Shown here piece after piece: positions 24,046 to 32,018 of a stretch of 37,704 nt of DNA. A model generated the notes under the pieces. The model was not told the DNA's origin. It saw nothing but the letters and a program-made list of their open reading frames with translations, and searched no databases. Origin of the DNA: an uncultured Ruminococcus sp. (GTDB taxonomy: Bacteria; Bacillota; Clostridia; Oscillospirales; Acutalibacteraceae); the NCBI GenBank assembly GCA_902762615.1, contig CACWOX010000032.1, positions 1-37,704 on the forward strand, read 5' to 3'. A program made the position numbers and the translations under genes. Every line of letters begins with the position of its first letter. The stretch's first letter is position 1.

Positions 24046-27000
24046 ATGTTCGAGGAGATGCGCGAGGTCGGCGTCATGAATTATATGAATGAGCACAGTC
24101 TCGGTCTTTTCCCCGCCGACAAGTCGGTGAAAATGAGGGTCGGCGATACAACCTACTCTGTGGACGGCGCTCAGACCGGTCAGTATTACAATTCGCTCGG
24201 AAACCGCGTATCCATCGGCGTGCGTGACGACACCCAGCCCACATGCGTTATATGTCCCGTTGTTGTCGTTACAAACGGCAGCACCAGTACGACAAGAGAT
24301 TATTACAGGATCGGCGCGGTACTCTACGGTGAAACCGACAGCACGCTGCATTCCAAATATCTCGGCAGCAACCTTCCTCTCCCGATGGGGCAGACATACA
24401 GCCTGAACTGTAATGCGATGAATACCGATCAGTATATCTCGATCATTTATGTCAAGTATACCGAGAAGGAAACCAAGCCCGAAAAGCCGCCTGTTCTGGT
24501 GAATGACGGCACGGTTGTCGATCAGAGCTCACTGACCTTCTATATTTACGAATACGACGAGACGACCAGTGAAAGGAAGCTCGTGACAGATCCGGCGGAG
24601 CTCAGCAAGTACGACGTGCGTTTCGACGTCACCCAGAAGTGCGTTGGCTACTACGCCGATTCTCACGACCCGACGTCAAATCAGTCCAATGCCACCCATC
24701 ACGCGCAGTATATCCCGGACGCGGGCGAAGAAAACGTCTATCACCACGACACGCGCGACACGGTCATTGACCTGACAAACGCATCCAATACCACGCTTAT
24801 CGGTTCCATGGCTGTGGACGCGGACTATCCCGCATTTTCCACCGACTACAGCACGGAGAGCACCGATCCGCCCGGAACCATACACATCGATCATGTGGAC
24901 GACGTGTATGGCAGCGCGATCTACGGAGTCAAGACCAACAACATCGACCGTATCAGGGTCAAAATGAACGCCACCATTCCTGAGAATTACCGTCTGGAAA
25001 AGATGGAGGTGCAGCGCGGTAATTCCTCGACGGCGGTCAACAAGCTCCAATATGAATACACCACCTCCGGCGGCGAGGACGTGACGGTGATATATGTATT
25101 CAGCCGCCCGAATCTCTCCATCAGCACCAACAACGAGCCTGACCAGGACGGCACTCCCACCAAGCCCAAGGGTTCTGTCAGCGTAGTGACAAACGACGGC
25201 GAGGTCATTGGTCTTAAAGAAACCGACAAGAAGCAGTCCATTCGCTTCGACGCCTACAAGCAGCTCAGACTTTCGGTTCAGCCGATGGTCAAGCAGAGCG
25301 GAAGCGATTACGACGGTCCCGACTATGAGCTGGATTACGTCCGCGTCACCGACAGCACGGGCAAGAAGTACCTTTACACTGCGTCGGATTTTGACAGCGA
25401 CGGTACGCTCAATCTCGGTATGTTTGACAAGGACATCGACGTACTGGTTCAATTCCGCGAGATCGAAGGGGACGAAAAAGCGACCGTATTTGTCAATAAA
25501 TACTATATCGACGGCGAGGGCAACGTCTACCCGCTCACTGACAAATGCAGCGTGACAGTATTCGGAGAAAACGACAGCTCCGAAAAGCCGCTGAAGCTCG
25601 GTTCCGTAAAGGACAGCACATTCACCCTGACGACTGACAGCGAAATGACGCTGGAAGCGGTTCCTGCCACATCGCTTAGATTCACTCTCGGCGAAGAATC
25701 CGGCTTCCGCCTTGCCGACGACCCGTTCCGGGCAGAGTATTCCAACAACGGCAGCACACCTTCTGCCATAAACGCGACAGGCAGCGGCAGCATATATGTT
25801 ATTTCACCCGATTACGCCGTTGACAAAGCTGAAATAAGCGTCGATGTGTATTACCTGCCCACTTACAGAGTGTATTATCACGGCAACGGCAACGATTCCG
25901 GCAGTGAGCCGACCGACACGCACGAATACGCCAGCGGCGACGTTCTGGGCAGCTCCGGGCATCCGCTTCAGGGCGCCGGAAGTCTTGCGCGGCGCGGGTT
26001 CACCTTTGACGGCTGGAGCACCCAATCCGGAGACAGCAACAGTTCCGCCAAGGTGACCGAGGTTACGTTCAGCGGCATGGATATTGACCTCTACGCTGTC
26101 TGGACTCCCAGGAATCCCCTGCACGTCACATACGACGGCAACGGGAACACCTCCGGCACGGCTCCGGCGGACAGCGAATCCTATTACGAAGGCGAAACCG
26201 TTACCGTTCTCGGACGCAACGGCATGGAAAAGACCGTCGACGGCGTGATCTACGAATTCGCAGGCTGGAACACCGATCCGTCGGCTCAGACAGCGCTCTA
26301 CAATGAATACGACGCGACACAGCAGAATGCCGACGGCAGATTCAGCATTACTGCCGATACCACGCTTTACGCAGTCTGGCGCGCTCAGTACCACGTCACA
26401 TATCACGATGACTTAGACACCCCGCCGACCGACGGCAATGTATATTACAGCGGCGATGAGGTGACCGTGCTTGGCACAGCGGGAACCGAAAAGACAGACG
26501 GCGGAGTGAAATACCGCTTTGACGGCTGGGACACCTCCGATTCCGCAGATACGGCGGTATATGTCCCCGCAGACGCGGCAAGAGGCAAATTCCATATCAC
26601 CGCCAACACCGATCTTTACGCGGTGTGGACCGCCCTGTACAGCGTGACCTATCACGGCAACGGAAATACCGGCGGTGAGGCGCCGATCGACACAGATAAT
26701 CCCTATGACAGCGGCGAGTCCGTTACGGTCAAGGACAAAGGCACACTGACAAAGACGGGATATTCCTTCACGGGCTGGAGCCTTACAGAGAACGGCACGG
26801 TCAATTACCAGCCTGACGCTTCATTCAACATTGATTCCGACACAGACCTCTACGCTGTCTGGACGATAAATTCCCACAAGGTCAGATACAGTCTCACGGT
26901 TCCGGACGATGTGCATTTCACAGTCCCTACGGAACAGACCTATGACTACGGTAAACCGGTAAATGTTGCGCAGAAACCAGGCGCATCGGATTACGACGAT

Positions 27001-28020
27001 CCTCTGAAATACACCTTCCACGGCTGGAACACGGCTTCAACCGATCTCGGCATGAATGATGCCGGCACCTCATTTACAATGCCGGATCACGACGTCGAAT
27101 TTACCGGCTACTTCACCGAAAACGGCAAGGTCAACCTCAGCTACAACGCCAACGGCGGTACGCCGTCAGACAAGGTGCCGGCTTCGGTCAGCAAGCACAC
27201 AAGGATCGAGACAACGGTAGCGGAGTTGCCTGAGGATTGTGTGAAGAGGGGCTACACCTTTGATCACTGGAATACGGCTGCCGACGGTTCGGGCGTCAGC
27301 TATGAAGCAGGCGATCCGATTACGGTCGAGGGCAGCGACGTTGTGCTCTATGCCCAGTGGAGCAGGAACAGCTACACGGTGGAGTACTACGGACTGAAAA
27401 ACGGAGAGACCGGCGAAAAGCTCCTCAAGCAGGTGAATTATCCGTTTGGTGACACAACCGAAATCGGTGGCGTGACGCTCGACGAAATTCCCGGTAAGGT
27501 CTTTAAGAAGTGGGCGCTTGTCAATTCTTCACAGAATGACGCGGACGGTCAGCCCATCGGCGAGAGACTTTCCTTCCCGATGCCGGATGAAACCGTCGCT
27601 TACCGCGCTGTTTACGACGACCTGATCTACAATGTGGAATACAGCTATACAGGCACAGTCCCCACCGGCGCTCCCGAGCTTCCCACTGACGACGGCAATT
27701 ATTCTTTTGGCGGCAGCGTGAACGTCGCGTCGGTTCCGACAATGGCTGGCTATACACTCGACGGCTGGAAGCTGGGCGAGGTAAAAACCACAGGCTTCGC
27801 CATTGACGCGGATACCCCTGTCACCGTAAGCGGCACGCTGACACGCACCATCACTCTGACAGGCGCGTGGGTGAAAAACGGCGACGTAAGCATCACCTAT
27901 ACCAGCGGATTTACAGATGAGAGCCTGTTCAGAATCTCTCCACGCACGTCTGGCTTGCATCTTTCCCGCCATATTTTGCCAAAATTCTCGTTAATACACA
28001 AAGTATTGCCTGCGATTTGA
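24046..28020 (+). CDS. Giant surface protein, fragment 3 (Listeria-Bacteroides repeats)
   Basis: This 1,324-aa frame holds more beta-rich modules and then consecutive Listeria-Bacteroides repeats at roughly 25868-27880. Each begins with a VTYxGNGN-like strand, has a central GYxFxGW or FDGW and ends LYAVW or LYAQW. Such repeats form beta-grasp-like stalks in Gram-positive adhesins. From TSGFTDE (about 27904-27921) the reading continues into foreign-looking sequence and stops; the proper continuation lies in another frame after 28022. The frame upstream of 24046 is open back to 23905. Confidence 0.6.
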   Translation: MFEEMREVGVMNYMNEHSLGLFPADKSVKMRVGDTTYSVDGAQTGQYYNSLGNRVSIGVRDDTQPTCVICPVVVVTNGSTSTTRDYYRIGAVLYGETDSTLHSKYLGSNLPLPMGQTYSLNCNAMNTDQYISIIYVKYTEKETKPEKPPVLVNDGTVVDQSSLTFYIYEYDETTSERKLVTDPAELSKYDVRFDVTQKCVGYYADSHDPTSNQSNATHHAQYIPDAGEENVYHHDTRDTVIDLTNASNTTLIGSMAVDADYPAFSTDYSTESTDPPGTIHIDHVDDVYGSAIYGVKTNNIDRIRVKMNATIPENYRLEKMEVQRGNSSTAVNKLQYEYTTSGGEDVTVIYVFSRPNLSISTNNEPDQDGTPTKPKGSVSVVTNDGEVIGLKETDKKQSIRFDAYKQLRLSVQPMVKQSGSDYDGPDYELDYVRVTDSTGKKYLYTASDFDSDGTLNLGMFDKDIDVLVQFREIEGDEKATVFVNKYYIDGEGNVYPLTDKCSVTVFGENDSSEKPLKLGSVKDSTFTLTTDSEMTLEAVPATSLRFTLGEESGFRLADDPFRAEYSNNGSTPSAINATGSGSIYVISPDYAVDKAEISVDVYYLPTYRVYYHGNGNDSGSEPTDTHEYASGDVLGSSGHPLQGAGSLARRGFTFDGWSTQSGDSNSSAKVTEVTFSGMDIDLYAVWTPRNPLHVTYDGNGNTSGTAPADSESYYEGETVTVLGRNGMEKTVDGVIYEFAGWNTDPSAQTALYNEYDATQQNADGRFSITADTTLYAVWRAQYHVTYHDDLDTPPTDGNVYYSGDEVTVLGTAGTEKTDGGVKYRFDGWDTSDSADTAVYVPADAARGKFHITANTDLYAVWTALYSVTYHGNGNTGGEAPIDTDNPYDSGESVTVKDKGTLTKTGYSFTGWSLTENGTVNYQPDASFNIDSDTDLYAVWTINSHKVRYSLTVPDDVHFTVPTEQTYDYGKPVNVAQKPGASDYDDPLKYTFHGWNTASTDLGMNDAGTSFTMPDHDVEFTGYFTENGKVNLSYNANGGTPSDKVPASVSKHTRIETTVAELPEDCVKRGYTFDHWNTAADGSGVSYEAGDPITVEGSDVVLYAQWSRNSYTVEYYGLKNGETGEKLLKQVNYPFGDTTEIGGVTLDEIPGKVFKKWALVNSSQNDADGQPIGERLSFPMPDETVAYRAVYDDLIYNVEYSYTGTVPTGAPELPTDDGNYSFGGSVNVASVPTMAGYTLDGWKLGEVKTTGFAIDADTPVTVSGTLTRTITLTGAWVKNGDVSITYTSGFTDESLFRISPRTSGLHLSRHILPKFSLIHKVLPAI

Positions 28021-28023
28021 CGA
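27921..28023. mobile_element. Apparent 103-bp insertion in the surface protein gene
   Basis: Joining 27920 to 28024 restores one frame (F-T-D-D-S-L-K-F) and gives a repeat of normal length between SITY and GYTFSGW (about 40 residues instead of about 75). The left flank ends GATGA and the inserted block ends GACGA, a possible imperfect 5-bp target duplication. The block has two small hairpins (ATTTT-GCC-AAAAT and AATAC-ACAAA-GTATT), no coding capacity related to the host gene and no clear terminal inverted repeats. It resembles a small non-autonomous repeat element, but the class is unknown. Confidence 0.5.
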
Positions 28024-28036
28024 TTCACTGAAATTC

Positions 28037-28693
28037 GTGGGCAGAGACACCTGCACCAAAGGCTTGGATTACACCCTTAAACCCAACAGCGGATTTACCA
28101 ATTACAGCTATCCCGGCTACACGTTCAGCGGATGGAAGATCGTTTCAGAGACCGTTTCTCCCGCACCCACAGGCTTCTTCGCAAGAATATTCAGCTTCTT
28201 CCAGAAGAGGACGCTGGCAGTCGGAGATGTTTACGGCGAAGGCGACACAATCTCCGCACTGAGCAGGAACATTACGGTTGAGGCTGTATGGACGCAGAAT
28301 CCTCCAGAGCCGGAAAAATTCCGCGTCACCTACGACGGCAACGGAGCGACCGGCGGCGAAGCGCCGACCGACAGCAAGGAATACGCGGCTGGCGACACGC
28401 CCGATGTGCTCGGCAGGAATACGCTTGTCAAGACAGGCAGCGAATTCAAAGGCTGGAACACCAAGGCGGATGGCAATGGCACAACCTATCAGCCTTCCGG
28501 CAAATTTACCATCAGCAACAACGTAACGCTTTATGCCATGTGGTCAAAGAATAACGATACACAGGATAATCCCGGAAAACCCGGAAATCCGGGTACAGGC
28601 GAAAGCGTATGGCTGATAGTGCTTGCCGCAGCTGCACTGTTGCTTTCGTGCGGTGCTATTTTCACAGTACTGTACCGACGCAGGAAAAAGTAA
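28037..28693 (+). CDS. Giant surface protein, fragment 4 (last repeats and cell-wall sorting signal)
   Basis: This 218-aa frame completes one Listeria-Bacteroides repeat (GYTFSGW), contains another (FRVTYDGNGATGGEAP to TLYAMW), and ends with a Pro/Gly/Asn linker, NPGTGES, a hydrophobic stretch of about 20 residues and RRRKK. This tripartite end is typical of sortase substrates, with an NPxTG-type motif in place of LPxTG. No sortase gene is in the window. The GTG at 28037 has no ribosome binding site and is an internal codon. Confidence 0.6.
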   Translation: MGRDTCTKGLDYTLKPNSGFTNYSYPGYTFSGWKIVSETVSPAPTGFFARIFSFFQKRTLAVGDVYGEGDTISALSRNITVEAVWTQNPPEPEKFRVTYDGNGATGGEAPTDSKEYAAGDTPDVLGRNTLVKTGSEFKGWNTKADGNGTTYQPSGKFTISNNVTLYAMWSKNNDTQDNPGKPGNPGTGESVWLIVLAAAALLLSCGAIFTVLYRRRKK

Positions 28694-28703
28694 TCCGTCA
28701 GCT

Positions 28704-28898
28704 TCATACTACCGGCGGGTTCTTCTGTAACTGAATCAACTGAGCCTTCACGGCTGCGTCTAATAGGCGTGTCGTGAAGGCTCTTTGCGTAGGGTAATCC
28801 AAAATATGTGCATTCAAAATGATGCTGCCCAACAAAGGATCAACAGAAATCTGCTTTTCATTTTCCATCTCCAAATTTAACATATTGCAAATTGACAT
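28704..28898 (-). CDS. Doubtful 64-aa minus-strand ORF
   Basis: The frame (MSICNMLNLEMENEK to LQKNPPVV) lies between the surface protein and esterase genes, opposite to both. It has no spaced ribosome binding site before its first ATG, covers the terminator hairpin, and no family is recognised. Its natural-looking composition keeps it as a possible gene remnant only. Confidence 0.15.
   Translation of the reverse strand: MSICNMLNLEMENEKQISVDPLLGSIILNAHILDYPTQRAFTTRLLDAAVKAQLIQLQKNPPVV
28742..28786 (+). terminator. Likely terminator after the surface protein gene
   Basis: GAGCCTTCACG (28742-28752) pairs perfectly with CGTGAAGGCTC (28773-28783) around a 20-nt loop; only three T residues follow, so termination may be partial. 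It lies 48 bp after the stop codon. Confidence 0.55.
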
Positions 28899-28920
28899 AC
28901 GGCTGCAATAATGCTATCAT
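28892..28920 (+). promoter_or_regulatory. Promoter of the esterase-like gene and downstream operon
   Basis: TTGACA (28892-28897) and TATCAT (28915-28920) are 17 bp apart, the same two hexamers as the aromatic operon promoter. The start point would be near 28927, so the start codon must lie beyond it. Confidence 0.75.
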
Positions 28921-28964
28921 ATATATTGAATAATTGTGTGACAATGAAAGGATTGAGTTTAAAA

Positions 28965-29735
28965 ATGGCGGTTTTGCAAGGCAGCTTTTTATCCTCTGAG
29001 CTTGGCAGACTCTCTCATTTTACGGTAATACTTCCCCACGACACTGTGACAAATCCTCCGGCAAACGGCTATCCTGTGCTCTATATTCTTCCCGGCAGGA
29101 CAGACGACTGCAACACATGGCTCTATCGCACCAACATCGAGCGGTACGCCTATTTCAAGGGGCTGGCTGTGGTAATCCCCAGCGGAGACGGCAGCTTCTA
29201 CGCCAATATGGCAAACGGCAGCAGGTATTTTACAATGGTGACAAAGGAGCTGCCCGAGGTGGTGCGGAATATGTTCCGCGTCGGCTTCAGCAGGCAGCAC
29301 ACCTACATCTGCGGCGCCGCCATGGGCGGCTACGGAGCGCTGCGCTGCGCTCTCACCTTTCCCGAGCAATACGCCGGCTGCATAGCGCTTTCTCCGGTCG
29401 CCGACATCGAGGACTTTGTCAATAAGGAAATCAGCGCGGGCAAGACCGACTGCTGGCGTGCGATATTGGGCGACAGAATGCTGGTTCCCCGCGACATGGA
29501 GCTTAACAACCTGATCAATGAGAGCCATACCTATTCACAGATACACCCTCTCATCTACCTTGCCTGCGGCAAGCGTGACGAGCTTTATCCCACGGTTGTC
29601 CGACTGAGGGACATGTTCGACCGCAACAAAATGGACTTCATCTTTGAGCAGGCGGACGCGGGGCACGAATGGGGCTTCTGGGACATCGCCGTTCAGCGCG
29701 GTCTGGATGCTGTCATTCCCGACGGAACAAGATGA
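28965..29735 (+). CDS. Esterase D/tributyrin-esterase-like alpha/beta hydrolase lacking the catalytic serine
   Basis: This 256-aa protein has the putative-esterase fold (PF00756-like): a first strand PVLYILPG, the oxyanion-type segment PGRTDD, the nucleophile elbow at 117-122, Asp205 in CGKRDELY and His234 in AGHEWGFWD. The elbow reads G-A-A-M-G-G where the family has G-x-S-M-G-G: the serine is Ala119 (codon GCC), so ester hydrolysis by the usual mechanism is not expected. ATG 28965 follows AAAGGA by 12 nt; earlier in-frame ATGs lie in or next to the promoter. No signal peptide is seen. It is followed 40 bp later by three membrane proteins and may be a pseudoenzyme. Confidence 0.8.
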   Translation: MAVLQGSFLSSELGRLSHFTVILPHDTVTNPPANGYPVLYILPGRTDDCNTWLYRTNIERYAYFKGLAVVIPSGDGSFYANMANGSRYFTMVTKELPEVVRNMFRVGFSRQHTYICGAAMGGYGALRCALTFPEQYAGCIALSPVADIEDFVNKEISAGKTDCWRAILGDRMLVPRDMELNNLINESHTYSQIHPLIYLACGKRDELYPTVVRLRDMFDRNKMDFIFEQADAGHEWGFWDIAVQRGLDAVIPDGTR

Positions 29736-29775
29736 TTTCTTTTGCGGGTATATCAAAGCAGGAGGAATAAACAAA

Positions 29776-30972
29776 ATGCAGAATTCACACTCCAAAGCCG
29801 CCCAGCCCGACAGGCTCGACAAACCCTTCCGTGAATTCATCGGATACGGCAAAACAACGCTGCCCGTGCTCTATAAAGGCAAAGCGTATCAGATGTGCGT
29901 AATTGGCGATGATTTTGTTTTTGTGCGGATAGATGGCTACGACGGCGAGGGACTTGACGTGATTCCGGGAAAATCCGATCGGCTTGCCGCCTACGTCAAG
30001 GACAGAAGGCGTTTTACGATAGCGAAAGGTTCAATTGCCGGAGCTGAAATATGCGGCAAATACGCCGCGTATTTTATTCTGAGCGGCGTTCAATTGCATC
30101 TCACTGTTAAACAGGGCAAGCGTGAAAAGAAACTATCTCTCAGCGTGTTCGGAGATATCAATGAGTTTGTGCTCCGGCAATTTATGGAAGGCATAAGCGG
30201 AGAGATAACCGTCGCCCAAAGCAGAGCTGCCGCACCGGACTCGGCGCATGCCGCCATGATTCTTCATTTTAATAAAAAGTGCAAAAGGCTCAATCGCATC
30301 ATGATTTTTATTGCGGCTGTGTCGGGCGTTCTTTTGGTGACAGAAAAAATATTGCTCAGTCCGTACACCAATCTTTTAACGGGAATCGGCGCGCTGCTGC
30401 CGCTTGTCAATTTCTTTATTTATCTGAAATACCCGCGGCTGATCAGCTTTATCGCCCCTGATACGCCTAAAAAGCCGGATGCTTTTATGCGAAAATACGT
30501 TGGATTTTACTCCAAATTCGGTATGCCAATGGTTGTCGGAATGATCTCCGCTCTCGGCTGCAGAAGTATTGTGACGCAGGTGGGCAGTCTGTTCCTGTAC
30601 GGCGGCATACTCGGAGCAATGCTGATCGCACTGATGGCAATATTCACCCGTGAATACCGTTATAAATACATGATCATTCTCGGTGCGGCGGTGATGATGC
30701 TGGCGTATCCCTTCCAGACAATTCATTTTGTCAACCGAATGGGCGTAACCGAGAATTACGGAACATACACCGCTACGGTGGAAGAAAAGCAGGTGGAGGT
30801 CGGATCGAGAGCGACCTACATCGGCATTACCATGCGCGACGGGAGCAGTCGGGAGCTTTCGCTTGCATTCGGTGAAAATACATCGGTCAGACCCGGAGAA
30901 TCCACCGTGACGGTTCACGAGTACCGCGGTCTGCTGGGAATCCAATGCGCCGATGTTGTGCTGAATAATTGA
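29776..30972 (+). CDS. Membrane protein of unknown function, tandem set member 1
   Basis: This 398-aa protein has a cytoplasmic N-terminal region of about 170 residues (with a strand-rich part around LPVLYKGKAYQMCVIGDDFVFVR), four or five membrane segments between about 172 and 322, and an external or cytosolic C-terminal beta domain of about 70 residues ending EYRGLLGIQCADVV. That ending recurs in the next two proteins (RGVLGIEWAEFV and AGALGISYKKAV). The start is ATG 29776 with AGGAGG at about 29760; a longer frame overlaps the esterase gene. No family is recognised. Confidence 0.7.
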   Translation: MQNSHSKAAQPDRLDKPFREFIGYGKTTLPVLYKGKAYQMCVIGDDFVFVRIDGYDGEGLDVIPGKSDRLAAYVKDRRRFTIAKGSIAGAEICGKYAAYFILSGVQLHLTVKQGKREKKLSLSVFGDINEFVLRQFMEGISGEITVAQSRAAAPDSAHAAMILHFNKKCKRLNRIMIFIAAVSGVLLVTEKILLSPYTNLLTGIGALLPLVNFFIYLKYPRLISFIAPDTPKKPDAFMRKYVGFYSKFGMPMVVGMISALGCRSIVTQVGSLFLYGGILGAMLIALMAIFTREYRYKYMIILGAAVMMLAYPFQTIHFVNRMGVTENYGTYTATVEEKQVEVGSRATYIGITMRDGSSRELSLAFGENTSVRPGESTVTVHEYRGLLGIQCADVVLNN

Positions 30973-31003
30973 ATAGGGATTTTGTAAAAACAGGAGTATC
31001 AAA

Positions 31004-31990
31004 ATGAATAGGAAATCATGGAAGGAATTTATGAACAGCGGCCATTCGATTTATCTGATTCTGCCGTTGGTGGTGCTGTGGTCGGTTGCTTCGCTTTGGA
31101 AGGGCGGAATGTTGTTTTACACATGTCTTGGAATGGCGGCTGTCGGCTTCGCGCTGCTGACTGTCAAGGATTATCTCGACGAACAGCGCACCAATCCTTG
31201 GCTGAAATTTAATCCGGAAGCAGACAGACAGCTTACCCCCTATGAAGCAGAGATGACCGCAAAGCAGAGCGCATTGCAGAGAATCAAGGTGGCTTCCTTC
31301 GGACTGCTTTTAGCTGAAATCGCGGCGGGATTTCTTTCGCTGACGGCGGAAGGCTTTGCTGGCAGGGTTTCTTGCCTGCTCTGCTGCCTGCTGCCTATGG
31401 TCACATTGGCGCTTTATCTTTCAAGCGGAAAATACGCGACAATCACCGAGCCGGAAAGCAATTTTGTAAACTGCGGCTTCGGCAGGATATTCGGGCGGGA
31501 GAAGGTGTGCCTGATCTTTCATTTTGCTTTCGCTGCGGCAGTCTGGATAAATTGGATGACCTGTTACCAACGCGGCATTACGCTGCTGGATATTCCAAAA
31601 TGGCTGACCTTGTGCTTTGGAATTGCTGTGGTGCTGTCGGCTGCGTTTTTGCTGCTCTCCAAGGAATACCGTTCTCACAAAATACTTGCCGCGCTTGCCA
31701 TCGCCATGTCTGCGGCGAATGCCTTTGCGCTGGTCTGGGTGGTGAATGTGGTGTGCGACACGTTCCCCGCGAAGGAATATGAGGTTGCCGTGGTTGACTC
31801 GCACATAGAAGAGAGAATACGGAACACCGGCGCACACCATGAGTATTATCTCACTGTAGAATATGAGGACGGCTCGCTTCTCGATTTGTATGAGCCTTAC
31901 GACTTTGATGTTTACACGGAGGGCGACAGGCTTTCGGTCAGGCATCACCGTGGTGTGCTGGGGATAGAATGGGCTGAATTTGTGCAGTAA
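31004..31990 (+). CDS. Membrane protein of unknown function, tandem set member 2
   Basis: This 328-aa protein has about seven hydrophobic segments (roughly 15-35, 38-53, 95-115, 120-140, 168-188, 200-218, 228-250) and a C-terminal domain of about 75 residues that reads YYLTVEYEDGSLLDLYEPYDFDVY and ends HHRGVLGIEWAEFVQ. The C-terminal domain resembles those of its two neighbours, the membrane part less so. The leader ACAGGAGTATCAAA before ATG 31004 is shared exactly with the next gene. Function unknown. Confidence 0.7.
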   Translation: MNRKSWKEFMNSGHSIYLILPLVVLWSVASLWKGGMLFYTCLGMAAVGFALLTVKDYLDEQRTNPWLKFNPEADRQLTPYEAEMTAKQSALQRIKVASFGLLLAEIAAGFLSLTAEGFAGRVSCLLCCLLPMVTLALYLSSGKYATITEPESNFVNCGFGRIFGREKVCLIFHFAFAAAVWINWMTCYQRGITLLDIPKWLTLCFGIAVVLSAAFLLLSKEYRSHKILAALAIAMSAANAFALVWVVNVVCDTFPAKEYEVAVVDSHIEERIRNTGAHHEYYLTVEYEDGSLLDLYEPYDFDVYTEGDRLSVRHHRGVLGIEWAEFVQ

Positions 31991-32018
31991 GCAGAATGAA
32001 CAGGAGTATCAAATCAAA

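Larger units (their letters stand above)
19295..28693 (+). pseudogene. Giant Listeria-Bacteroides-repeat surface protein gene, broken in three places
   Basis: Four reading-frame pieces form one gene of about 9.4 kb (near 3,130 codons). It starts with a signal sequence at 19295 (RBS AAAGGTG), continues with many beta-rich modules and a row of Listeria-Bacteroides repeats (YxVTYxGNGN, GYxFxGW, LYAVW), and ends with a sorting-like signal NPGTGES, a hydrophobic helix and an RRRKK tail. The frame breaks are a +1 shift near 19557-19565, a +1 shift in a five-G run at 23909-23913, and an apparent 103-bp insertion near 27921-28023. The pieces are otherwise long and open, so inactivation is recent, or some breaks are assembly errors. 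A wall-anchored adhesin is the likely original product. Confidence 0.75.

Noticed and set aside
27903-28098. 12-bp direct repeats (CAGCGGATTTAC at 27903 and 28087) as borders of a 184-bp insertion
   Set aside because: Removing 184 bp also restores frame but would leave the Listeria-Bacteroides repeat far too short; both copies encode the S-G-F-T of separate motifs, so the 103-bp interpretation fits better.
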